Below are positions 55,715 to 64,000 of a stretch of 64,000 nt of DNA, piece by piece (within the stretch, counting starts at the first letter, position 1; the number at the start of each line of letters is the position of its first letter). Source of the stretch: Bartonella taylorii 8TBB (GTDB lineage: Bacteria > Pseudomonadota > Alphaproteobacteria > Rhizobiales > Rhizobiaceae); the NCBI RefSeq assembly GCF_902825155.1, contig NZ_CADEAG010000001.1, positions 186,001 through 250,000 of the forward strand, read 5' to 3'. Under the pieces are notes generated by a model. It worked only from the letters and a program-made list of their open reading frames with translations. It made no database searches and was not told the origin of the DNA. The translations under genes were made by a program, and so were the position numbers.

Positions 55715-58700
55715 GTGTTACAACAAAAAACATCAGAGATAAAAAACAATCAAGATAAAATAGAACAAATCCTTTTTGCTCATACCGATAAAGAAGATGT
55801 CGCCTGTTACGAGAACAAGGAACTCCAAAAAGCCGCGAGCATCGCCGTTGACGCTTTTAATCTCCATAAAGCAGGAAAAAGTACCATCTGCTTTGAACAA
55901 AATTTGACCCGTAACAACAAACCCATAACCGTTATCACCCTTGTCAACGATAATAAACCCTTCCTGCTTGATTCGATTTTAAATGTCTTTAATCAGCACA
56001 AAAATCATATTTATTTGATTGCGCACCCCGTCCTTGATTGTGCCTCAGGACAACGCATCAGCCTCATGCAAATTCATATCGAGCCATTAAACGAACAGCA
56101 GATACAAAAACTCCAAGATGAGATCGCCTTAGTTCTTGAACAAGTTAATGCAGCTGTGCAAGACTGGAAAGCTATGCTTAAAGAAGTCGAAAAGCATATC
56201 CATGCCTATCAAACAAATCTCCCAGCCCACTACAAACAAGAAGGCGAAAAAGCCATTGAATTTCTTAACTGGTTGATGGACCATAATTTCATCTTCCTTG
56301 GCATGCGCACTTATAACTTCACCAAAAACCAAGAACCTACAAAAGCCTTTACAGCCAGCGACATTGAATTGGGTATTCTCACCGATGCCTCTATTCGTAT
56401 TATTGGCGATGCACGGGTGGAAGAACCTCCCCAAGAAATCCTCTCTTTTATGGAAAGCGATAACCTGCTTATTGTGACGAAAGCCAACAGCCGTTCAAAA
56501 ATTCACCGTCCTGTTTGGCTCGATTATATTGGTCTTAAAATCTTTGATAAAGAAGGCAAGTTATGTGGAGAATTGCGCATTGTAGGGTTATTTACTTCCT
56601 CAGCTTATACGCGCTCTATATCGCAAATCCCTTTCTTAAAGGAAAAAGCAAAAACCATTATTCAACGCCTTGGATACAATCGGGCTGACTATTCTGGAAA
56701 AGCACTCATCAGTGTTTTAGAAACATATCCAAGAGATGAAATGTTTCGCTCTGACGTTGATACATTGACAGAAAATGCCAAACTTATCCTGCAATTAGAC
56801 GAACGCCCACGTCTACGAGTACTCGCCCATGTTGATTCTTTTGGGCGCTTTGTTTCTATACTTGTCTATGTTCCTCGTGACCAATATAGCAGCAATATTC
56901 GCGAAAAAATTGGTGAATACTTTGTTGAACTCTACAAAGGTGATTTTTTCGAATCCTATCCACTCTTCTTAGAAAGCACCCTCATCCGCGTTCATTATAT
57001 CATCCATCGCAAAGGGAGCGAAAGCGCCCCTGTTGTTGAGCGCACAGTGCTTGAACAAAATGTTCGTTCCATAGCACGCAGCTGGGAAGACAGCGTTCAA
57101 ACCATAGCTATTACCCGCAAAGCAACAGACCAACAAATGCGTTTAGCTAGCCAATTTCCCAACAGCTATCGTGATTTATTCTCAGCTGAAGATGCAATTG
57201 AAGACGCCGGAAATATTTTAAGTCTTCATGATAAAAAACCGCTTTTCGTTACTTTTTATCATACACACAACAAAGAAAAACAAAGCATTTCTCTTCGACT
57301 CTTTCACCGCCGTGAAGCACTAGCCCTTTCCAAGCGCGTACCACTCCTTGAAAATATGGGGTTTCGGGTCATAGCTGAGCAAACACTTGAATTACCAGAT
57401 GGCAATGGACACTCTGTGTATCTTCATGTTATGCAACTAGAAAGCGCCTTCCAACTTTGTATCGATTTCGACAAAAACGGTCAAAAGCACGCCGAAACAT
57501 TTGAAGCTATTTGGTCCCACGATGCTGATAATGATGCTTTTAATGCTTTAACCCAAACAGCTCAACTTGATTGGCATGAAATTGTCATTTTGCGCCATTA
57601 TGGACGCTATCTCCAACAAGCTGGAATCCCTTATTCACAAGACCGCGTTGCCCAAACTTTAAACGCCTATCCAGACATTGCCCAAGATCTTTATGCTCTG
57701 TTTTATTTGAAATTTCATCAAAGTCATACAGAAAAAGAACGAGAAAAAAACCAACAGGACATTCAACAACGCATTGAAGAAAAGTTGCAAAAAGTATCAG
57801 GTTTAGATGATGATCTCATCTTACGTCGTTATCGTAATCTTATCGATGCGAGTTTACGCACAAATGCCTATACTCCTCTAGAAAATGGTAACCCACGGCG
57901 TATTTTAGCAACCAAGTTGGATCCACGCCAAATTGAAGGCTTACCTGAACCGCGTCCTTATCGAGAAATTTTTGTTTATGGACCAGAAGTTGAAGGGGTG
58001 CATTTGCGCTTTGGTCCTATCGCACGTGGTGGAATTCGTTGGTCTGATCGTGCATTGGATTATCGCACTGAAGTGCTCAGCCTAGTCAAAGCTCAACAGG
58101 TTAAAAATGCAGTCATCGTTCCTGTTGGTGCAAAAGGTGGATTTTATCCTCATCGCCTTCCCCAAACCAATGACCGCGGCGTAATCATAGAAGCCGCACG
58201 TCAAGCTTATATTGACTTTATCACGGCTTTACTTTCCATCACCGATAATCTGGTTAACGGTAAAATAAAAACTCCTCACAACATCATCTGTCATGATGAC
58301 CATGATCCTTATTTTGTTGTAGCTGCCGACAAAGGCACAGCAACCTTTTCTGATACAGCAAACAGCATCAGCCAAGCAAACCACTTTTGGCTCGATGATG
58401 CTTTTGCCTCTGGAGGTTCAGCAGGCTATGACCACAAAGCCATTGGGATTACAGCTAAAGGTGCATGGGAAGCAGTTAAAAGACATTTTCGAGAATCTTT
58501 TAATCACGATATTCAAACAACTCCCTTCACCTGTATCGGCGTTGGTGACATGTCTGGCGATGTTTTTGGCAATGGAATGCTCCTTTCCAAACAAACAAAA
58601 CTTATTGCTGCCTTTGACCACCGCGATATCTTTATTGACCCAGATCCAAACATAGCTGAAAGCTATGCAGAACGTATGCGCCTCTTTCAACTTCCTCGCT

Positions 58701-60424
58701 CAAGCTGGCAGGATTACGACCATACAAAACTATCAAAGGGTGGTGGTATCTTTTCACGCACAGCAAAGACCATTACTCTCTCACCCGAAGCAGCACAAGC
58801 CATTGGCTTTGAAAAACAAACGGGAACACCCTTTGAAATTATCTCTGCACTTCTTAAAGCACCTGTTGATCTTCTATGGTTTGGCGGCATTGGTACCTAT
58901 ATCCGTGCAACAACAGAAACTGATGCACAAGTAGGGGATCGTGCGAATGACGCACTCCGCATTACCGGTGAACAGGTTCGTGCAAAAGTTATTGGTGAGG
59001 GCGCTAATCTTGGCGTTACGCAACGTGGTCGAATTGAATATGTCTTAAACGGTGGACGATGCAATACGGACGCCATTGATAACTCTGCAGGTGTTAACTG
59101 TTCAGATGTTGAAGTCAATATCAAAATTGTTCTCGCATCAGCGCTCCGTGCAAAAACACTTACAAAAGAAGCACGCAACGAACTCTTGAAAAAAATGACT
59201 CCACAAGTTGAACAATTAGTCCTACGCAACAATTATTTGCAACCTCTTGCTCTTTCTTTGGCTGAAAGCCAAAGTATTGCTGACTTGCCTTATCAGATAC
59301 GCTTTATGCATGATTTGGAACAAAAAAAGCTTCTAGATCGTAGAGTTGAAATTCTTCCTGATGAGCAAATTTTGCGGAAAAGAATAACACAAGGTCAAGG
59401 CCTTATACGTCCAGAACTTGCCGTTATTTTGGCATATGCCAAATTAACTCTAAAAGAAGAAATCGTCCACAGCCCCATTATTGATGATTGTTATTTTGAT
59501 GCAATCTTGTTGAACTATTTCCCAACTCAAATTCAAACAAGCTTTGAGAAAGAAATCATTAATCATCAGTTGCGTCGTAATATTATTGCAACACTGATTG
59601 CAAACGATATTGTGAATCGTGGAGGACCTACTTTTGTTAATCAACTACAAGATGCAACAGAACAAAAGGTTGAAAATATTATCCGTGTTTTCATTGCAAT
59701 CCGTGACGGTTTTGAAATACCCCAATTATCTAATCAAATTGATAAGCTTGATAATAAGATACCCGGTCTTGTCCAAAACAAATTCTACGCAACTATTACT
59801 TCGATGCTCTTTGAGACAACAAACTGGGGTTTGCGCAATACGGACCTTTCGACTCCATTAGAAGAACTTGTAAAAACAATGAAACAAGCTCGTAGCGTTA
59901 TTGAAGAACAACTGACACACTCCAACGATAAAGATATTAATCAAAAAATTAAAGAAAAAACGCTCCATTATAGTGAAGAAGGAGCACCAAAATCTTTAGC
60001 AAAACAATTGGCTCTGTTAGAAGCTGCTCCAATAATTTGTGACATTTCTTTGATTGCAAAACAAAGCAACAGCGACCTTATTAAAACAGCAGAAATCTAT
60101 TTTTCACTAGCTCAAATCATTCGTATAAACCGCATTAATGAAGCAAGTCGAACAATTCCTGTACTGGATTATTATGATAGTATGGCTTTAAGCCAAGCCA
60201 AAGAAAATATTGCCGAAAGCTTACGAAAAATTGTTACGAAAATCTTGAAAAATTATGGAGCAAAAGAAACTTCCTTTGCTGCTTGGAAAAAAACAAATGA
60301 AGAGCAAATTCATAATGTAACCAACCGCATTGGTACCCTCATTGAAAACGATCTCAACATTTCTCGTTTTACCTTTGCAGCAGGGATGATTGCTCAACTG
60401 CAAAAAACTACCTTTCAAACTTAA
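55715..60424 (+). CDS. NAD-specific glutamate dehydrogenase, large form
   Basis: This 1,569-residue enzyme belongs to the GDH-180 class, which deaminates glutamate to 2-oxoglutarate. The N-terminal half holds ACT-like regulatory regions (for example LVNDNKPFLLDSIL at about 71-84). The catalytic part begins near residue 740 with GVHLRFGPIARGGIRWSDR and the substrate-lysine region AQQVKNAVIVPVGAKGGF (in part), then the GIGDMSGDVFGNGML-type stretch (GVGDMSGDVFGNGML) for NAD binding. It starts at GTG 55715 with GAGGGAAG upstream. Bartonella use amino acids as carbon source, so the enzyme is probably central. Its stop overlaps that of the convergent DUF2125 gene. Confidence 0.95.
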   Translation: MLQQKTSEIKNNQDKIEQILFAHTDKEDVACYENKELQKAASIAVDAFNLHKAGKSTICFEQNLTRNNKPITVITLVNDNKPFLLDSILNVFNQHKNHIYLIAHPVLDCASGQRISLMQIHIEPLNEQQIQKLQDEIALVLEQVNAAVQDWKAMLKEVEKHIHAYQTNLPAHYKQEGEKAIEFLNWLMDHNFIFLGMRTYNFTKNQEPTKAFTASDIELGILTDASIRIIGDARVEEPPQEILSFMESDNLLIVTKANSRSKIHRPVWLDYIGLKIFDKEGKLCGELRIVGLFTSSAYTRSISQIPFLKEKAKTIIQRLGYNRADYSGKALISVLETYPRDEMFRSDVDTLTENAKLILQLDERPRLRVLAHVDSFGRFVSILVYVPRDQYSSNIREKIGEYFVELYKGDFFESYPLFLESTLIRVHYIIHRKGSESAPVVERTVLEQNVRSIARSWEDSVQTIAITRKATDQQMRLASQFPNSYRDLFSAEDAIEDAGNILSLHDKKPLFVTFYHTHNKEKQSISLRLFHRREALALSKRVPLLENMGFRVIAEQTLELPDGNGHSVYLHVMQLESAFQLCIDFDKNGQKHAETFEAIWSHDADNDAFNALTQTAQLDWHEIVILRHYGRYLQQAGIPYSQDRVAQTLNAYPDIAQDLYALFYLKFHQSHTEKEREKNQQDIQQRIEEKLQKVSGLDDDLILRRYRNLIDASLRTNAYTPLENGNPRRILATKLDPRQIEGLPEPRPYREIFVYGPEVEGVHLRFGPIARGGIRWSDRALDYRTEVLSLVKAQQVKNAVIVPVGAKGGFYPHRLPQTNDRGVIIEAARQAYIDFITALLSITDNLVNGKIKTPHNIICHDDHDPYFVVAADKGTATFSDTANSISQANHFWLDDAFASGGSAGYDHKAIGITAKGAWEAVKRHFRESFNHDIQTTPFTCIGVGDMSGDVFGNGMLLSKQTKLIAAFDHRDIFIDPDPNIAESYAERMRLFQLPRSSWQDYDHTKLSKGGGIFSRTAKTITLSPEAAQAIGFEKQTGTPFEIISALLKAPVDLLWFGGIGTYIRATTETDAQVGDRANDALRITGEQVRAKVIGEGANLGVTQRGRIEYVLNGGRCNTDAIDNSAGVNCSDVEVNIKIVLASALRAKTLTKEARNELLKKMTPQVEQLVLRNNYLQPLALSLAESQSIADLPYQIRFMHDLEQKKLLDRRVEILPDEQILRKRITQGQGLIRPELAVILAYAKLTLKEEIVHSPIIDDCYFDAILLNYFPTQIQTSFEKEIINHQLRRNIIATLIANDIVNRGGPTFVNQLQDATEQKVENIIRVFIAIRDGFEIPQLSNQIDKLDNKIPGLVQNKFYATITSMLFETTNWGLRNTDLSTPLEELVKTMKQARSVIEEQLTHSNDKDINQKIKEKTLHYSEEGAPKSLAKQLALLEAAPIICDISLIAKQSNSDLIKTAEIYFSLAQIIRINRINEASRTIPVLDYYDSMALSQAKENIAESLRKIVTKILKNYGAKETSFAAWKKTNEEQIHNVTNRIGTLIENDLNISRFTFAAGMIAQLQKTTFQT

Positions 60425-61407
60425 AGCGGTGCGAGACGGCCAAGTTTTAAAAAACCTAATTTTGCCCATCCATGACTAACCAACAAAGGGATAACAGGAT
60501 AGCCATCTGCATTTTTAGGCATAGCACCCAAAACAAAAAATAAAGCTTGTAGATTATTAGCTTGCTCAGGAAACAAGCGCTGCATAGTGGTAAGAAGATC
60601 CATATGCTTCACAAAGACAAGTTCAAATTTTGCTGTCAAATATCCTTCATTATCAAAGGAAAAGGGTCCACTTATACCCAATACACCACCTGTATGGAAA
60701 ACCAATTCACCACGCTTTAAAATGCCGCTTTTGCCATACAAATGCTGTTTCCAACTGTCTCTTCCCTTTTCAAACAGATGAGGCACATCATTAAGCGCCC
60801 ATGTCAAATTGCCATCAATTTTTGGAAAATCAACAAGGTAAGGTGCAAGAAACATGGAAGAATCCAAACTATCAAAGGTAACATGCCCTGATAAGCGATT
60901 CTTCTCGTGCTTAATATCAAACCGTACGAATTCTGCCGTTATTTTTGGGGGCTCACTTTTTTGATCTAACGGATACACAACTGTGTCATCAACATCTCTC
61001 AAAGAGACCTGATCTTCAACATTTTCTTGTGTTGTTTTTTTATCAGTCGTCTGCGATTCTAATTTACTTTGTAATTTTTGATCTTCACCAGATGTGGTAA
61101 GGATAGAAACTTTAAGCCCTTCAGCCATAAGCTTCAGTGTTTTCCCCACCCTCCAAGAAGGCTCAGTTTCAATCACCAAATTGTGCCAGTATGATACTAT
61201 AGGAGTTTTTCCGGCAAAAAGAATTGATGCAGGAGAATGAATATTAAATTCTATCCGATGGGGTGCATAAATTGGTGCACCAACCGTCAAACGCCCCGTT
61301 GATAAAGAAAACCCGCGCAAAGGCCAAGCAAACTGAAACTGATCACAAACAACACCAATACGTAACGGATAACCATTCTTGCGTAGATGTTCGCATACAA
61401 CCGTCAT
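60421..61407 (-). CDS. DUF2125-family protein, intact 3' part
   Basis: From ATG 61407 the frame encodes 328 residues matching the DUF2125 family of Rhizobiales, with NGYPLRIGVVCDQF near the start and LTVGAPIYAPHRIEFNIHSPA following, then a charged Q/E/K/D-rich insert at about 105-150 and a C-terminal FVLGAMPKNADGYPVIPL. The family is anchored to the inner membrane and resembles AsmA-like periplasmic proteins; function is unknown. The family's N-terminal membrane anchor is not in this frame but lies just upstream in another (see next feature), so this ATG is probably not the true start. Confidence 0.7.
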   Translation of the reverse strand: MTVVCEHLRKNGYPLRIGVVCDQFQFAWPLRGFSLSTGRLTVGAPIYAPHRIEFNIHSPASILFAGKTPIVSYWHNLVIETEPSWRVGKTLKLMAEGLKVSILTTSGEDQKLQSKLESQTTDKKTTQENVEDQVSLRDVDDTVVYPLDQKSEPPKITAEFVRFDIKHEKNRLSGHVTFDSLDSSMFLAPYLVDFPKIDGNLTWALNDVPHLFEKGRDSWKQHLYGKSGILKRGELVFHTGGVLGISGPFSFDNEGYLTAKFELVFVKHMDLLTTMQRLFPEQANNLQALFFVLGAMPKNADGYPVIPLLVSHGWAKLGFLKLGRLAPL

Positions 61408-61574
61408 ATCCCGCGAAGACGCATCTGCGAGTATAACGGAAGCACGATCTTCTATTTTACGTGAAAAAAAAACCAGAATGAGCTATAAATGAATATCAGA
61501 ATAAAGCAAAATATCCCACAAAGCAAATAGCTTAAAGAAAAGCTTTTCCGTATTGATTTCAATGGAAACAACAT
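61408..61574 (-). pseudogene. Frameshifted N-terminus of the DUF2125 gene
   Basis: From ATG 61574 a 5' frame encodes FSLSYLLCGIFCFILIFIY as a membrane anchor and then SSFWFFF, but meets a TAG soon after a run of nine T (plus-strand A at 61464-61472). One more T would join it to the downstream frame, giving SSFWFFFSRKIEDRASVIL followed by the intact part, which matches the W-F-x-A-x-x-I spacing of the family. Thus a single-base loss in the homopolymer separates anchor and domain. Confidence 0.75.
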
Positions 61575-61617
61575 AGACAAAATGAAAACGCTCCTTATCT
61601 CACGATGATGTTAACTC

Positions 61618-62364
61618 TCACACACCTACGACGGATGTACAAAAAATTTGTTGCAATGCATTTTCAAACCATTGGCTTAAAGCCTGATCGTAGATTAAAC
61701 GGCCTTTCAAATGTGCAGAAGCGGGTTGAGCACCTTTTTCGGTCAATTTATGCGCTGATCGAATCACTAAACGTCGCATCATAGCACGCGTGAATTCAGC
61801 ATGAAATTGCAAGCCCCATGCATTGTTCCCATAACGAAAAGCTTGTGTAGGATATGTGCAACCTGTTGCCAAAAGCACTGCCTCTTTAGGTAAATCATAA
61901 ATACCTTCATCATGAAAATGGTAGACCATTTCTGGCCAATTCATCAACGCCTTTCCTTGTGAAGTAGCTTCTAAAGGATACCAGCCAACTTCAACAGTTC
62001 CATCGCTTCTTGTACCAACACGCCCTCCTAGATTTTGCGCTAACATTTGTGCCCCAAGACAAATACCCAAAAAAGGCTTATTCTCTTTCAATGACAAAGA
62101 AATCCAATCAATTTCTTCATTAATATAAGCTTCCCTGTCATTCACACTCATCGGTCCCCCCAAAATAACGACACCAGCATAGTGCTCCAATGTATCAGGG
62201 AGTTTTTGTCCTAAAATAGGACGATAAACATCAAGAACAAAACCGTTTTGTTGCAAAAATTTCCCCAAACGACCAGTATATGTAGATCGACGATGAATAA
62301 CGACTGCAATTCTCGGTTTGCTCTTTCTTGGCTTTTTATCGAGACACCTTTGACTTAAAAACAT
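61618..62364 (-). CDS. Class I glutamine amidotransferase-like protein
   Basis: This 248-residue protein has the class I triad: the nucleophile C102 in GICLGAQ, and H188 with E190 in GLQFHAEF. VILGGPMSVND and HDEGIYDLP also fit the GMP-synthase-like stand-alone group that includes gamma-glutamyl-type hydrolases. It has no attached synthase domain, so the acceptor is unknown. The lead up to residue 18 is basic and may be over-extended. Confidence 0.88.
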   Translation of the reverse strand: MFLSQRCLDKKPRKSKPRIAVVIHRRSTYTGRLGKFLQQNGFVLDVYRPILGQKLPDTLEHYAGVVILGGPMSVNDREAYINEEIDWISLSLKENKPFLGICLGAQMLAQNLGGRVGTRSDGTVEVGWYPLEATSQGKALMNWPEMVYHFHDEGIYDLPKEAVLLATGCTYPTQAFRYGNNAWGLQFHAEFTRAMMRRLVIRSAHKLTEKGAQPASAHLKGRLIYDQALSQWFENALQQIFCTSVVGV

Positions 62365-62458
62365 TTTTTAACTACTCACTTTTACAACCAAGTAAAGTTT
62401 TATTTTTTAAGCACAAAAGAATAATTTTGGCGAACAATATTCACTATAACCCTCTTTT

Positions 62459-64000
62459 TTAAAATAAACGAAATTTCTTCTTTGGCAAAGGATCCCCCTC
62501 TTCTTCTGTTTTAACCCCAGGATCATCAACATTTAAGTGAGTTTGACTGAAAGCTTTAACAGCTTGCTTTTTTGTAACTTGTTTCTCTACCTGCATATTA
62601 TGCAAAAAAGAATCCTCTACAGGAGGTAATTCTTCAAGCATTTTAGTTTCAACACCAGAGCCTTCTCCCACAATATCTTCATCTTCTTTATTTTGTTTTT
62701 TGGGCACAATATCGGCAGCCTCTAATGTGAGAGGAGGCATGCGGGAAGGCGCTCTCCATTCAAAGCAACCTAGACGTCCACTTATTGGAGAAACCGGCAA
62801 CCAAGAAGAAAAAATGGTCTCATCACAAATCCACACCGGATCGCGTTCAGCACGAAGTGCCAAGGAAAGCCATTGACGCACGGCCCCCTGATTATTTCCC
62901 TGTGCCTCTTCAATATCTGCCAACAACAAATAAACACTTTCTCGCGGATGATATTGCAGTGCTTTTTGAGCTTGCTCCCTTGCGAGTACCATTTCACCAG
63001 AATCCAAAGCAGCTTTGGCAATCAGGAAAGTCGATTCAAATGTATCTTTATTATAAGAAGCAAGTGTCTTAGCCTTTTTCAATCGCCCAATGGCCCCTTC
63101 TTCTCTTTTAAGATAAAGCGCCCCTAAATCAGGATGAGGTTCTTTCTGCCAAGCTGTAATAATCATTTTATCCGCTTTACGCGTTTCATTTAATTTATAA
63201 AGAATATCAGCGGCAATGACTGTTATTGGAACGAAATCAGGTGCCAATTTATGTGCTTTTAAAATAGCAGTACGTGCTTCAGCAGGGTGAGTCTCAAACA
63301 GATGAAGAGCCTGCCCACTTAATAGCAAAGCCTGTGTATGTTGACGCTCTGGAGTTGAGCGGGCAGAGCGCGGTAAAGTTTTTTGTGCTCGCTCAAAGAT
63401 ACCGAGTGCTTTGTCCCATTGCCCACTCACGCTGAGCTGATCAAGTACTGCTTGATGAGCCCATAAAAGTGCTGGCGATAAAGCCAACGCTTCTTCTGCA
63501 TATTGCTGTGCTGCTTCATAAGCTTTGCTCTTCATAGCTTCACGAAACAAACCGTATAGCCCTGCCAATTTTGTCGGCGCTTCTTTTCTCATCTCTTCAT
63601 AAAGACCAATGGCGCGCAGAGAATTATTTTGCAAAGATAAGGTTTGAGCTTGTAAAAGCTTTACTAACGGCTCATGTTTGCCTGCAAGATATTTTATAAC
63701 TTGAGCTTCCATTTCTTGTGCCAAAATACCATCTCCAGCAAAAACTGCAAGAAGCCCCTGTGAAAGAGCTTCATAACCACGCTTTTGGTGACGTTTATAA
63801 AAGTAATTGGAGAGAGCACGAGGTAGAGAAAAAAATACAGATAAAAGCCACCATAAAAACGCCAGAATCCCGAACAGTAAAATGAGCGCACTTAAAGCTG
63901 TGAGCAATGAAAAAGAAAACCGAAAGTGCAAAAATGTTATAATAAAAACACTATTGTGATTAGCTACCCACCCAAAAGCAAGACCGAGCACACATACAAC
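62459..64000 (-). CDS. HemY-like TPR protein (partial)
   Basis: The frame remains open to the window edge, so the start lies beyond 64000. The visible 513 or so residues begin in the first membrane segment, contain a second segment (LLTALSALILLFGILAFLWW, in part) and continue with SLPRALSNYFYKRH, then TPR-type helical repeats (about 95-370) with TYPICAL alternation of alanine and tyrosine, and finally a conserved CDETIFSSWLPVSPISGRLG stretch, given in part, and an acidic tail. Alphaproteobacterial HemY-N proteins of this kind lie next to hemC-hemD and an uncharacterised membrane gene. The exact role in haem synthesis is unproven. Confidence 0.85.
   Translation of the reverse strand, partial: VVCVLGLAFGWVANHNSVFIITFLHFRFSFSLLTALSALILLFGILAFLWWLLSVFFSLPRALSNYFYKRHQKRGYEALSQGLLAVFAGDGILAQEMEAQVIKYLAGKHEPLVKLLQAQTLSLQNNSLRAIGLYEEMRKEAPTKLAGLYGLFREAMKSKAYEAAQQYAEEALALSPALLWAHQAVLDQLSVSGQWDKALGIFERAQKTLPRSARSTPERQHTQALLLSGQALHLFETHPAEARTAILKAHKLAPDFVPITVIAADILYKLNETRKADKMIITAWQKEPHPDLGALYLKREEGAIGRLKKAKTLASYNKDTFESTFLIAKAALDSGEMVLAREQAQKALQYHPRESVYLLLADIEEAQGNNQGAVRQWLSLALRAERDPVWICDETIFSSWLPVSPISGRLGCFEWRAPSRMPPLTLEAADIVPKKQNKEDEDIVGEGSGVETKMLEELPPVEDSFLHNMQVEKQVTKKQAVKAFSQTHLNVDDPGVKTEEEGDPLPKKKFRLF

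Noticed and set aside
1-64000. tRNA, rRNA, CRISPR arrays, insertion sequences
   Set aside because: I scanned for T-loop sequences, regularly spaced repeats and transposase motifs on both strands and found none I could support.

Overview
The window comes from a Bartonella chromosome, or a very close relative in the Rhizobiales. It is AT-rich with wide non-coding gaps. Rhizobiales neighbourhoods such as htpX-rsmB-heparinase-purH and sdhCDAB surround a trw type IV secretion locus with the tandem duplications of trwL and of trwJ-trwI-trwH that are known from the Trw-bearing Bartonella lineage. In those species Trw is not a DNA-transfer machine but the surface adhesion system for host red blood cells. 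Assignment to a species is not possible by eye.

Layout. Positions 1-1115 hold the N-terminal part of a type ISP-like restriction helicase. From 2.1 to 10.8 kb the minus strand carries a MacAB-NodT tripartite exporter, exodeoxyribonuclease III, LolA and FtsK. A UbiH-family hydroxylase lies on the plus strand at 11.3-12.6 kb. From 13.5 to 29.0 kb is the trw island: an H-NS-family gene, an unknown gene translationally coupled to a VirB1-like gene (trwN), a small protein in the slot used by korA in related plasmids, five trwL pilin copies (the fourth broken), trwM, trwK, two trwJ-trwI-trwH units joined by a truncated trwG, and then trwG, trwF, trwE and trwD. No relaxase or coupling protein is present. 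A 1,610-bp direct repeat, identical wherever I compared it, covers the end of trwJ, all of trwI and trwH, and the start of trwG.

From 30 to 36 kb the minus strand carries sdhCDAB, then rimM-trmD-rplS. From 36 to 45 kb come sapC, xerC, bolA, a J-domain gene, cobS-cobT, a queuosine-precursor transporter, rpmB, SURF1 and a 50-residue DUF1127 gene. From 45.8 to 54.6 kb come purH, a heparinase-like gene, rsmB, htpX, a DUF1674 gene and the ffh-chorismate mutase-rpsP group. The classical ffh-rpsP-rimM-trmD-rplS cluster is therefore split by about 16 kb. From 54.8 to 64 kb come a beta carbonic anhydrase, the 1,569-residue NAD-glutamate dehydrogenase, a DUF2125 gene with a poly-T frameshift, a class I glutamine amidotransferase and a HemY-like gene that runs off the window.

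The most interesting signals are the trw amplification and its decay (the perfect repeat, the trwG stump, the nonsense codon in trwL4), decayed partial copies of trmD and purH lying beside the intact genes, a diverged repeat flanking cobS-cobT, the homopolymer frameshift in the DUF2125 gene, and a structured leader upstream of ffh. I found no tRNA, rRNA, CRISPR array or intact insertion sequence.
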